A stretch of DNA of 64,000 nucleotides from Streptomyces sp. CB00316 (GTDB lineage: Bacteria > Actinomycetota > Actinomycetes > Streptomycetales > Streptomycetaceae), in contig NZ_LIXI01000003.1 in NCBI RefSeq assembly GCF_001905595.1, positions 186,001 to 250,000 of the forward strand, given 5' to 3'. Every line of letters begins with the position of its first letter. Position 1 is the first letter of the stretch. The notes below the pieces were generated by a model that was given only the letters and a program-made list of their open reading frames with translations, did not search any database and was not told the origin of the DNA. Positions 27,880 to 35,291 of the stretch are shown one piece after another. A program made the position numbers and the translations under genes.

Positions 27880-28515
27880 GTGCAGATCGCCATCACCCTC
27901 TTCGACCGCTTCACCGCCCTGGACGCGGCGGGACCGTACGAGATCCTCAGCCGCGCCCCCGGCGCCGAGGTCGTCTTCGTCGCCGAACGGACCGGCCCCG
28001 TGGCCAACGACAGCGGCAGCCTCGCACTCGTCGCCCAGAAAACCTTCGCCGAGGTCCCGTCACCCGATCTCGTGATCGTGCCGGGCGGTCCGGGGCAGGG
28101 AGACCAGATGGAGAACGCCGCGCTGCTCGGCTGGCTGCGCGCGGTGGACGCCACCACCACCTGGACGACCTCCGTCTGCACCGGCTCCCTGCTGCTGGCG
28201 GCGGCCGGCCTGCTCAAGGGCAGGCGGGCCACCTCGCACTGGCTGGCGCTGGAGCTCCTGGAGGGGTTCGGCGCCGAGCCGACGGGGGAGCGGGTGGTGT
28301 TCGACGGCAAGTACGTCACCGCGGCCGGCGTCTCCTCCGGCATCGACATGGGCCTCACCCTGCTCGGCCGGATCGCGGGCGACGACGCGGCGCGCTCGGT
28401 GCAGCTGCTCACCGAGTACGACCCGCAGCCGCCCTACGACTGCGGGTCCCCCGAGAAGGCGCCGGCGGCCCTGGTCGAGGAGTGGCGGGCGAGGAGCCGC
28501 CACGTCACCCAGTAG
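27880..28515 (+). CDS. DJ-1/PfpI-family protein, isonitrile-hydratase-like
   Basis: A 211-residue single-domain protein. It has FDRFTALDAAGPYEIL, LVIVPGGPGQGD and the nucleophile elbow TSVCTGSLLLAAAGLL with the catalytic cysteine, then the conserved ATSHWLALELL. These blocks match bacterial isonitrile (isocyanide) hydratases, which convert isonitriles to N-formamides, although glyoxalase-like or chaperone roles occur in the superfamily. GTG at 27880 follows AAAGGCAGC. It forms a two-gene unit with the GlxA-type regulator and overlaps the convergent enoyl-CoA hydratase gene by 11 bases. Confidence 0.82.
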   Translation: MQIAITLFDRFTALDAAGPYEILSRAPGAEVVFVAERTGPVANDSGSLALVAQKTFAEVPSPDLVIVPGGPGQGDQMENAALLGWLRAVDATTTWTTSVCTGSLLLAAAGLLKGRRATSHWLALELLEGFGAEPTGERVVFDGKYVTAAGVSSGIDMGLTLLGRIAGDDAARSVQLLTEYDPQPPYDCGSPEKAPAALVEEWRARSRHVTQ

Positions 28516-29278
28516 GGCCCTCCGCGGGGGTGATGTAGGTGAAACGCGGCGCACGCCGTTCCAGGAAGGCGGCGACCCCCTCCGCGGTCTCGCCGCTGCC
28601 CTGCGCCTGACCGGCCCAGTGCACGTCCCGGTCCTGCCGCCCTGCCGCGAACTCCTTGGCCGCCGCCTGCGTCAGCTGGGAGCGCGAGGCCAGTAACTCC
28701 GCGTACGCCGCCACCCGCTCGTCCAGTCCGCCGGCCGGCAGTACCTCGTCCACCAGCCCGGTGCGCAAAGCCCTCTCCGTGTCGATCAGTTCGCCGGAGA
28801 AGAGCAGATGCTTTGCCGTGGCCGGGCCGACGAGGGCGACCAGCCGCCGGGTGGAGGGGGACGGGTAGACGATGCCGAGCTTGGCCGGGGTGACGCCGAA
28901 CAGGGCGCCCTCCTGGGCGAACCGCAGATCGCAGGCGGCCGCGAGCTGGCTGCCGCCGCCCACGCAGTAGCCGCGCACCGTGGCGAGCGTCGGCCGGGGG
29001 AACGCGGCCAACGCCTCCTCGGCCGCCACCGCCAGTACCTGGGCGTCCCCGGCACTCTCGCGCAGCGTGGAGATGTCCGCCCCGGCGCAGAAGGTGTCAC
29101 CGGCGCCCGTCAGCACCAGCACCCGGACCGCCGGGTCGGCGGCCAGCCGCTCCAACATCTCCGGCAGACTCCGCCACATCGCGGCGGTCATGGCGTTGCG
29201 CTTGGCGAGGTGGCTGATCACGACGGTGGCGACAGCGCCGTCGACGGAGCAGAGGAGCTGGGGTTCCGTACGGTCCAT
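28505..29278 (-). CDS. Enoyl-CoA hydratase/isomerase family protein
   Basis: A 257-residue crotonase-fold protein. It shows HLAKRNAMTAAM, the oxyanion-hole segment AGDTFCAGADISTL, and the second block YCVGGGSQLAAACDLRFA. The catalytic glutamate found at GGGxE in hydratases is serine or glutamine here, while LGIVYPSPST replaces the usual GLxPG, so the reaction may not be simple hydration. ATG at 29278 is preceded by TAGCAT and no ribosome binding site, consistent with a leaderless message. It is divergent from the HdeD-like gene. Confidence 0.85.
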   Translation of the reverse strand: MDRTEPQLLCSVDGAVATVVISHLAKRNAMTAAMWRSLPEMLERLAADPAVRVLVLTGAGDTFCAGADISTLRESAGDAQVLAVAAEEALAAFPRPTLATVRGYCVGGGSQLAAACDLRFAQEGALFGVTPAKLGIVYPSPSTRRLVALVGPATAKHLLFSGELIDTERALRTGLVDEVLPAGGLDERVAAYAELLASRSQLTQAAAKEFAAGRQDRDVHWAGQAQGSGETAEGVAAFLERRAPRFTYITPAEGPTG

Positions 29279-29358
29279 GCGCCGGATGCTATCCGCAGGG
29301 TTCGAACCTATGATCAAGAAGGGGTCGCGAAGCGGACACGCACCGTAAGGAGCTGTCG

Positions 29359-30036
29359 ATGAACGGACCCACCGCCGAGGGAAGGAAGCACGGACCCGGC
29401 ACCAAGGGCGGTAAGAGCAAAACCACTACCGAGGGCAGAAAGCTCAGCCGCAGCTTCAGCTGGCTCGCCCTCCTCGGCACGCTGCTCGTGATCGCGGGGA
29501 TCGTCGGCCTGATCTACACCGGTGTCGCCACCCTCACCTCGATGCTGCTCTTCGGCTGGCTGCTGCTGATCGGTGGCATCGTCGCTCTGGCGCACGCGAT
29601 CGAGTCACGCGGCACCAACTACTTCTGGCTGGGCGTAGTGGTCGCCGCGCTGAACCTCGCCGCCGGTGTCGTGGTGATCCGCCACCCGGAGGGCACCGCC
29701 GAGGCGCTGACCATGTTCGCCGCGCTGCTCTTCCTGACGGGCGGGGTGTTCCGGCTGGTCGGCAGCGTCGTCGTGCGCGGTCCGCAGATGGGGTGGACGC
29801 TGCTGCAGGGCGCCTTCGGGCTGCTGCTCGGCCTGCTGGTGCTGTTCGACTGGCCGCACAGCAGCCTGTACGTTCTCGGCGTCTTCTTCTCGCTGGCCCT
29901 GCTCTTCGACGGCCTCGGCCTCATCGCGATCGGGGTCGGCGGCCGGCGCATCGTCAGCATGGTCTCGGATCGGCTCGAAGCACCCGGCCCGGCTACGCAC
30001 AGTCCGCCCAAGGCCCCAGGAGACGGGCGGAAGTAG
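29359..30036 (+). CDS. HdeD/DUF308-family membrane protein
   Basis: A 225-residue membrane protein with a hydrophilic, Lys-rich N-terminus (about 35 residues) and six predicted spans, for example WLALLGTLLVIAGIVGLIY and MLLFGWLLLIGGIVALAHAI. The repeated three-helix pattern and GVFRLVGSVVVR match the DUF308/HdeD family, named for an acid-resistance protein but mostly uncharacterised. AGGAG precedes the ATG at a good distance. It may belong to a stress regulon together with the anti-sigma-type kinase that follows 146 bases later. Confidence 0.85.
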   Translation: MNGPTAEGRKHGPGTKGGKSKTTTEGRKLSRSFSWLALLGTLLVIAGIVGLIYTGVATLTSMLLFGWLLLIGGIVALAHAIESRGTNYFWLGVVVAALNLAAGVVVIRHPEGTAEALTMFAALLFLTGGVFRLVGSVVVRGPQMGWTLLQGAFGLLLGLLVLFDWPHSSLYVLGVFFSLALLFDGLGLIAIGVGGRRIVSMVSDRLEAPGPATHSPPKAPGDGRK

Positions 30037-30182
30037 TCCGTCACCCGTCACCAGCGCGCCCCTTCGGTCAAATAGCGCCGATACATGGCTATTTCCGATC
30101 AGTGGCACGGTACGGACCAAGCCATTCCCAACACTCTTTACTCGACGGTCAGTGCAGTGCGAGTGAGAGCTGGTGCCGGACG

Positions 30183-30638
30183 ATGGAGAGCCTCGGGAGT
30201 GCCCCTGCCGAACCCGTGTCGTACGAGGGGGTGTGGCGTTTCACCGCCCCCGCCCTGGAAGTGTCCGTGCCCCAGGCCCGGCACGCCGTGCGCGACCTTC
30301 TCGACCGCCAGGGCGTGCCGATCGAGGAGGACATCCTCCAGGGGCTGCTGCTGATCGTCTCGGAGCTGGTCACCAACGCCGTCAAGCACGCGGCGCTGCT
30401 CTCGCCCGAGCTGGCGGTCGAGGTGGCCATCGGTGCCGACTGGGTCAGAGTCTCCGTCGAGGACAGTCACCCCTACCGGCCCACCGCGCTGGAGACGGAC
30501 TACGCGCAGACGGGCGGCCGCGGGCTGCTGCTGGTCAAGGTGGTCACCGCGGAGGCGGGAGGCACCTGCGACGTGGAGCACACCGCGAGCGGCGGCAAGA
30601 TCATCTGGGCGGCGCTGCCGTTGAAGACGCAGCTCTGA
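30183..30638 (+). CDS. Anti-sigma-factor-type ATP-binding protein
   Basis: A 151-residue single HATPase_c domain of the RsbW/SpoIIAB class, abundant in Streptomyces. The N box is LLIVSELVTNAVKHA and the G1/G2 boxes are VSVEDSHPYRP and GGRGLLLVKVV. It may bind a sigma factor or phosphorylate an anti-sigma antagonist. No cognate sigma or antagonist is adjacent. The ATG at 30183 has no strong ribosome binding site, and no earlier in-frame start is present after the long non-coding spacer. Confidence 0.82.
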   Translation: MESLGSAPAEPVSYEGVWRFTAPALEVSVPQARHAVRDLLDRQGVPIEEDILQGLLLIVSELVTNAVKHAALLSPELAVEVAIGADWVRVSVEDSHPYRPTALETDYAQTGGRGLLLVKVVTAEAGGTCDVEHTASGGKIIWAALPLKTQL

Positions 30639-30665
30639 CCGCCCCGTACGCGATCCGCGCGAGGA

Positions 30666-31259
30666 TCACCAGCCCGCGGGGGGACCCGTCAGCTCACGGA
30701 TCGCCGGACGCGCCGCGTCCAGCACCGTCATGAACCACGCCGAGAACGGCGCCTGCGCATGCCGCTCCGCCAGCTCCGCCGCCGTCACGAAGGCCGTCTC
30801 GTCGACCTCCTCCGGGTCCGGCTTCAGCTCCTCCCGCGCCATTCCCACGAACAGGTGGTTGAACTCCTGCTCCACCAGGCCCGAGGCCGGGTCCGGGTGG
30901 TTGTAGCGGACCGTGCCCGCCTCGGCGAGGAGTGAGGGCGCGACCCCCAGCTCCTCGTACGTACGCCGGGCGGCCGCCGCGAAGGGGGCCTCGCCCGGGT
31001 AGGGGTGCCCGCAGCAGGTGTTCGACCAGACGCCGGGGGAGTGGTACTTGCCGAGCGCCCTGCGCTGGAGCAGCAGCCGTCCCCGCTCGTCGAAGAGGAA
31101 GACGGAGAACGCGCGGTGCAGCTGCCCGGGGGCCTGGTGGGCCGCCAGCTTCTCCGCGGTGCCGATGGTGGTGCCGTTCTCGTCGACCAGTTCGAGCATG
31201 ATCGCTTCTGCGGTGCCGTTCGACGAGCTGTGCGTCGCGGTGGCTGGTGTGGTCGGCAT
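30666..31259 (-). CDS. idi: Isopentenyl-diphosphate delta-isomerase, type 1
   Basis: Nudix-fold isomerase interconverting isopentenyl and dimethylallyl diphosphate. The catalytic cysteine lies in SNTCCGHPYPGE (Cys82/Cys83), the acid pair in LVEQEFNHLF (Glu130, Glu132) and the Nudix helix in RRTYEELG. ATG at 31259 is chosen because AGGA precedes it by five bases. The 197 residues match family length. It supplies precursors for the hopanoid genes 11 kb away and other isoprenoids. It sits behind the hairpin that terminates the preceding gene. Confidence 0.92.
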   Translation of the reverse strand: MPTTPATATHSSSNGTAEAIMLELVDENGTTIGTAEKLAAHQAPGQLHRAFSVFLFDERGRLLLQRRALGKYHSPGVWSNTCCGHPYPGEAPFAAAARRTYEELGVAPSLLAEAGTVRYNHPDPASGLVEQEFNHLFVGMAREELKPDPEEVDETAFVTAAELAERHAQAPFSAWFMTVLDAARPAIRELTGPPAGW

Positions 31260-31357
31260 ACCCATCCTTGTCTGTGGTCCCCGGCCTCGTGCGCCGGACC
31301 CCTCGAGTCCGGCCAAGTCTGCCGTACAAAAGCCGCTTGTCCGTACTTCGGTTCCGG

Positions 31358-31404
31358 GCATGTCCGCCCCGCCGCGCCCTGCGGGCGCGGCGGGGCGGAC
31401 ATGC
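31358..31404 (-). terminator. Terminator after the methyltransferase-acetyltransferase gene
   Basis: A perfect 22-bp stem (GCATGTCCGCCCC arm from 31358) with a 3-base loop starts 4 bases after the stop codon at 31408. It separates that gene from idi on the same strand. Confidence 0.85.
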
Positions 31405-31407
31405 GTG

Positions 31408-32700
31408 TCAGACCCCGAAGGCCGCCGGATAACGGATCATGCCCACCGGAACCGGAACAGAATCGTCCAGGACCAGCGCCATCATCGCCTCGTCCGGCAC
31501 CTCGAATCCCGGCCGGATCCCGTGGCGGGACGCCGGTCCGAAGCCGAAGCGCGGGTAGTAGTCGGGGTGCCCGAGCACCACCACGAGCGCTTCGCCGCGT
31601 ACCCGGGCTTCATCGAGTACGGCCCGCACCACGGCCTGCCCGGCCCCCTGCCGTTGATGGGCGGGAGAGGTGGCCACCGGGGCCAGCGCGAGCGCCGGGG
31701 CGTCCCCGACCCGGCACCGGGTCAGCAGCGCGTACGCCGCCACGGACCCGTCCGGTGCCTCGGCCACGTACGAGAGACCCGGCAGCCAGGCATCCGCGTC
31801 GGCCCGCAGCGCGTCCACGAGGTCGGCCTCGTCCCGGGTCGGGAAGGCGGCCGAGTTGACCGCGTGCACGGCCTCCCGGTCCGCCGCCGTCTCCGGCCGG
31901 GTGGTCCAGCGGGGATCGGCCGGGCGCAGCACGTACGCGGCGTAGCCGTACTCACCGCCGTACTCACCGCCGTACTCACGCCGCACCGCCAGCTCCTCAC
32001 GGGTGGCCGCGAGCGCCCACTCCATGCCGGGAGACACGCCGGGAGCCGCCGGGTCGGCGCTCTCGACGCGCTCGGCGAGCGGGACGTAGTACGTGTCCCA
32101 GTCGCTGTCGGGCTGGAGCAGTACCGCCGAGACCGTACAGCCCGCGGCGACGGCCGCCGCCGTGGTCTCCGGCAGGGTGCGCAGGGAGCCGTTGCGGTCC
32201 CAGAAGTCGCGCGCCACCGCCGAGGGCGCGTCGGTGGTCCAGACGCACTCGGAGATCATCATCGCGCCGCCCGGGGCGAGCAGCCGCTGCCAGTCCCGTA
32301 CGGCGGTGGCGAAGCCGATGCAGTACGCCGACCCCTCGGCCCAGATCAGGTCGAAGGAGCCGGGCGGGAAGCCGGGGCCGGTGAGGTCGCCCATGTCGGC
32401 CCGGACCGTACGGATACGGTCGCCCAGGCCGCGCGCCCCGGCCGCCTCGCGCAGCTCGTCCAGGAACGGCTGGTGCAGGTCGACCGCGGTCACCTCGGCG
32501 CCCGCCTCGGCGGCGAGCAGCAGGGTGGCACGGCCAGGACCGCAGCCCAGGTCCAGGACGCGTGGACGGTCGGGGAAGGGGCCGGTCAGATCCAGCAGCC
32601 GGCGCGTGGTGGCGTCGGAGCCGGGGCTCTGCCGGGGGAGACGGTGGTGCAGGGTGAAGAACGCCTCGGTGCGCGAGGCGTCGTCGATGTGGTCGGTCAA
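31408..32700 (-). CDS. Fused SAM methyltransferase and GNAT acetyltransferase
   Basis: A 430-residue two-domain protein. Residues 1 to about 255 form a class I methyltransferase: VLDLGCGPGRATLLLA binds SAM, VTAVDLHQPF follows, and FDLIWAEGSAYCIGF is the fourth-strand region. Residues 265-430 form a GNAT domain with VATSPAHQRQGAGQAVV as acetyl-CoA loop and GHPDYYPRFGF near the end. The junction is an expandable EYGGEYGGEYG linker encoded by a 12-bp repeat. The start is TTG at 32700 with AAGGG upstream. Substrates are unknown. The long leader holds hairpins and a short upstream frame. Confidence 0.85.
   Translation of the reverse strand: MTDHIDDASRTEAFFTLHHRLPRQSPGSDATTRRLLDLTGPFPDRPRVLDLGCGPGRATLLLAAEAGAEVTAVDLHQPFLDELREAAGARGLGDRIRTVRADMGDLTGPGFPPGSFDLIWAEGSAYCIGFATAVRDWQRLLAPGGAMMISECVWTTDAPSAVARDFWDRNGSLRTLPETTAAAVAAGCTVSAVLLQPDSDWDTYYVPLAERVESADPAAPGVSPGMEWALAATREELAVRREYGGEYGGEYGYAAYVLRPADPRWTTRPETAADREAVHAVNSAAFPTRDEADLVDALRADADAWLPGLSYVAEAPDGSVAAYALLTRCRVGDAPALALAPVATSPAHQRQGAGQAVVRAVLDEARVRGEALVVVLGHPDYYPRFGFGPASRHGIRPGFEVPDEAMMALVLDDSVPVPVGMIRYPAAFGV
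31945..31979. repeat. 12-bp tandem repeat encoding the interdomain linker
   Basis: GCCGTACTCACC is repeated almost three times in phase with the reading frame, giving Glu-Tyr-Gly-Gly units between the two enzyme domains. The unit number could vary by slippage without breaking the frame. Confidence 0.7.
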
Positions 32701-32752
32701 CGTGGGAACCCTTGGGTGTGAGGGCTCCGACCCGATCCGAGGAGAAGTGGAC

Positions 32753-32821
32753 CTAGCCGGAAACCCGGGAGATGAGGAAGGACCGATTGCCGCGCCGGGA
32801 AGGCGTCGTCGCGACCGTCAT
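32753..32821 (-). CDS. Upstream leader peptide, 22 residues
   Basis: The minus strand of the leader has GAGGAGCTGAGG followed by ATG at 32821 and a 22-codon frame beginning MTVATTPSRRGNRS, ending 52 bases before the main TTG start. The ribosome binding site is better than that of the main gene. A regulatory peptide is suspected, but coding is not proven. Confidence 0.4.
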   Translation of the reverse strand: MTVATTPSRRGNRSFLISRVSG

Positions 32822-32846
32822 CAACCTCAGCTCCTCTCGAAAGGGT

Positions 32847-32903
32847 CCCGGTCAACCGGGGCCGTCCACCGCGAGACTCGAACGTCTCGGAGACATCACC
32901 CTA
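32847..32903 (-). promoter_or_regulatory. Promoter and structured leader of the fusion gene
   Basis: TAGGGT on the minus strand (32898-32903) with a weak -35 around 32921 would start a leader of roughly 190 bases. Two hairpins follow directly: CGAGAC/GTCTCG (32872-32889) and CCCGGT/ACCGGG (32847-32860). The structure does not match a riboswitch class that I recognise. Confidence 0.4.
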
Positions 32904-32920
32904 GCACCGCCGCCACGCCC

Positions 32921-32980
32921 GGCTCAGTGGCGCAGAACGAAGCTCAGTGGCGCAGAACAAGGCTCAGTGGCACAGATGCA
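32921..32980. repeat. Three 20-bp tandem repeats over the zitB stop codon
   Basis: Three copies of a 20-base unit (GGCTCAGTGGCGCAGAACGA and close variants) run head to tail. The copy nearest zitB contains its last codons and stop, so each copy encodes Leu-Cys-His-stop on the minus strand. Two copies are therefore downstream duplicates of the gene end. Confidence 0.7.
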
Positions 32981-33905
32981 CCTCGTGCTCCGCGTGCCCG
33001 CTCGGCTCCAGCTGGAAGGTGCAGTGCTCCACGTCGAAGTGGTCCCCGAGGCAGCCCTGCAGCTCGTGCAGCACCTTCTCGTGCCCTATGGAGTCGAGCA
33101 TCTCCTGGCGCACCACCACATGCGCGGAGAGCACCGGCATCCCCGAGGTGATCGTCCAGGCGTGCAGGTCGTGGACGCCCAGGACGCCGGGCAGGGCCGT
33201 GATGTGTGCCCGTACCTCCGCCATGTCCACGCCTTTGGGCGCCGCCTCCAGCAGCACGTTCAGGGTCTCCCGCAGCAGCTTCACCGTGCGGGGCACGATC
33301 ATCAGGCCGATCACCAGGGAGGCGATCGGATCGGCGGCCTGCCAGCCGGTCGCCATGATGATGCCCGCCGAGATGATCACTGCGAGCGACCCCAGGGTGT
33401 CCGCCAGCACCTCCAGGTAGGCGCCGCGCACATTGAGGCTCTCCTTCTGTCCGCGCATCAGCAGCGAGAGGGAGACGACATTGGCGACCAGACCGGCGGT
33501 GGCGAACGCGATGGCGAGGCCCCCCTTGGTCTCGGCCGGGGTGATGAACCGGTCGACCGCCTCGAAGATCAGGAAGCCGCCGACGCCCAGCAGCAGCAGA
33601 CAGTTGGCGAGCGCCGCCAGGATCTCGGCGCGGGCGAAGCCGAAGGTGCGGTTCGGCCCGGCAGGCCGGTTGGCGAAGTGGATGGCGAGCAGTGCCATCC
33701 CGAGCCCCAGAGCGTCGGTTGCCATATGGGCGGCGTCCGCGATCAGGGCCAGCGAGTCGGAGAGCACACCGCCGACGATCTCCATGGCCATCACGCTCAG
33801 GGTGATCCCCAGAGCGACCCGGAGCCTGCCCCGGTACGCGGCGGCCGCCGTGCCCGTCGGGGGCGGCCCGCCGTGCGTGTGCCCGTGATCGTGGCCAGCC
33901 CCCAT
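32964..33905 (-). CDS. zitB: Zinc exporter of the cation diffusion facilitator family
   Basis: A 313-residue CDF antiporter exporting zinc. The cytosolic N-terminus starts MGAGHDHGHTHGG, a metal-binding stretch. Six spans follow, with metal-site motifs ADAAHMATD in span 2 and YLEVLADTLGS in span 5 (a CzcD-type Glu/Asp arrangement). The C-terminal ferredoxin-like domain includes GVHDLHAWTITSG, and the tail is again His-rich. ATG at 33905 has GGGAGG upstream. Zur is reported to activate zitB in S. coelicolor at high zinc, and a Zur-like box lies upstream here. The gene ends inside a tandem repeat. Confidence 0.88.
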   Translation of the reverse strand: MGAGHDHGHTHGGPPPTGTAAAAYRGRLRVALGITLSVMAMEIVGGVLSDSLALIADAAHMATDALGLGMALLAIHFANRPAGPNRTFGFARAEILAALANCLLLLGVGGFLIFEAVDRFITPAETKGGLAIAFATAGLVANVVSLSLLMRGQKESLNVRGAYLEVLADTLGSLAVIISAGIIMATGWQAADPIASLVIGLMIVPRTVKLLRETLNVLLEAAPKGVDMAEVRAHITALPGVLGVHDLHAWTITSGMPVLSAHVVVRQEMLDSIGHEKVLHELQGCLGDHFDVEHCTFQLEPSGHAEHEVHLCH

Positions 33906-33998
33906 GCGAAACGCCTCCCGTGTCCGTGCGGCAGTGCGGGCGAAACCGCCCGACGGCGTCAGTGAACTACGGGCGGGGGGTATCGGGCAACACGGCAC

Positions 33999-34013
33999 TG
34001 AACACCGTTGTCA
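33999..34013. promoter_or_regulatory. Candidate Zur box upstream of zitB
   Basis: TGAACACCGTTGTCA has the 7-1-7 layout and TGA...TCA ends of streptomycete Zur boxes. It is 94 bases before the zitB start and upstream of a weak promoter (TAGTTC on the minus strand), a place suited to activation. Confidence 0.5.
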
Positions 34014-34016
34014 TAT

Positions 34017-34051
34017 GCTCTGACCTGCGGAAACGTTCCGCAGGTCAGAGC
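34017..34051 (-). terminator. Terminator after galE
   Basis: A 16-bp perfect stem (GCTCTGACCTGCGGAA arm) with a 3-base loop lies 14 bases after the galE stop and just upstream of the zitB control region. Confidence 0.85.
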
Positions 34052-34065
34052 GCTGGCGTGATCAA

Positions 34066-35052
34066 TTACGATGCGTCCACCCGCGCCTCGGGGTGGCGCA
34101 GGCACCACCCCTCCCAGGCGGACGCCACCATCGAGCGGACGTCCCGGCGGGCCGTCCACCCCAGCTCCCGCACCATCCGGGCGTCCGAGGCCACCGCCTT
34201 GGCCGCGTCCCCCGGGCGGCGCGGTTCCACCACCGGCTCCACCGGGTGCCCGGACACCTCGCGGATCACGTCGATCAGCTCCCGTACCGACACGCCCTCG
34301 CCCCGGCCGACGTTCAGCGTCAGATCGCCGCCCTCGCGCACACCCAGCTTCCGCGCCACGGCGAGGTGGGCTTCGGCGAGGTCGGCGACGTGGATGTAGT
34401 CACGGACACACGTGCCGTCGGGCGTGGGGTAGTCGTCGCCGAAGATCCGGGGCGCGTCACCGCGCGTCAGCCGGTCGAAGACCATCGGGACGATGTTGAA
34501 GATCCCGGTGTCCGCCAGGCCCGGCTCGGCCGCGCCCGCCACGTTGAAGTACCGCAGACAGGCGGTGGAGATCCCGTGCGCCTTGCCCGTCGCCCGCACG
34601 AGCCACTCCCCGGCGAGCTTGGTCTCGCCGTACGGGTTGATCGGCAGGCAGGGCGTCTCCTCGGTGATGAGGTCCACGTCCGGTACGCCGTAGACGGCCG
34701 CCGACGACGAGAAGAGGAAGCGCCGCACGCCCGCCGCGACCACGGCCTCCAGCAGCACGGTCAGCCCGGCGACGTTCTCCCGGTAGTACAGCAGGGGGCT
34801 CTCCACGGACTCGCCGACCCGCTTCTTCGCCGCGAGGTGCACCACACCGCTCACCGCGTGCTCGGCGAGCACCCGGTCCAGCAGCGCCCGGTCCGAGGCC
34901 GAGCCCTCCACCAGTGTGACGGCGTCCGGTAGCCGGCCCACCACACCCGTCGAGCGGTCGTCGAGCACCACGACCCGCTCTCCCGCCGCCACCATGGCCC
35001 GCGCCACATGTGACCCGATGTATCCCGCTCCGCCTGTGATCAGCCACGTCAT
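34066..35052 (-). CDS. galE: UDP-glucose 4-epimerase
   Basis: An extended short-chain dehydrogenase of 328 residues converting UDP-glucose to UDP-galactose. The NAD motif is GGAGYIGSH (7-15), followed by VVHLAAKKRVGES, SSSAAVYG with the catalytic serine and YGETK (Tyr141, Lys145), and the nucleotide-sugar block GTCVRDYIHVADLAEAH. ATG at 35052 starts MTWLITGG. TAGGCT lies eight bases upstream without a ribosome binding site, so the mRNA is probably leaderless. It is divergent from the polyol-phosphate cluster and could provide sugar donors for it. Confidence 0.92.
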   Translation of the reverse strand: MTWLITGGAGYIGSHVARAMVAAGERVVVLDDRSTGVVGRLPDAVTLVEGSASDRALLDRVLAEHAVSGVVHLAAKKRVGESVESPLLYYRENVAGLTVLLEAVVAAGVRRFLFSSSAAVYGVPDVDLITEETPCLPINPYGETKLAGEWLVRATGKAHGISTACLRYFNVAGAAEPGLADTGIFNIVPMVFDRLTRGDAPRIFGDDYPTPDGTCVRDYIHVADLAEAHLAVARKLGVREGGDLTLNVGRGEGVSVRELIDVIREVSGHPVEPVVEPRRPGDAAKAVASDARMVRELGWTARRDVRSMVASAWEGWCLRHPEARVDAS

Positions 35053-35291
35053 GACCGTCAGCCTAAGCGCCCGGCCCACCCGCTCCGACCGAGGGTTTGT
35101 GGGCCGGGGCGCCGATCGATGATGATGATCGAAGACGGAGCCCGCACGATCCCGTCCACCCGAACAGCGCGCAAACGGGTGGTGAACCCGGTCGTCCGTT
35201 CATCCGATAGCCTCAGCCGACATGCCGCCGGCCCGCCTCGTGGCCGTGCTGCCGAGTGTCGTCCACCGTCAGTGCCAAGGAGTGAGTTCGT
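35053..35291. promoter_or_regulatory. Divergent promoter region, galE and polyol-phosphate cluster
   Basis: The 239 bases between the two start codons hold a run of GAT repeats near 35120, a TAGCCT at 35208-35213 that may be the cluster -10 element, and AAGGAG at 35277-35282 placed nine bases before the CTG start. No gene is supported. Confidence 0.4.

Noticed and set aside
32921..32980. Tandem repeats as a CRISPR array
   Set aside because: The 20-bp units are contiguous without spacers and no cas genes are present.
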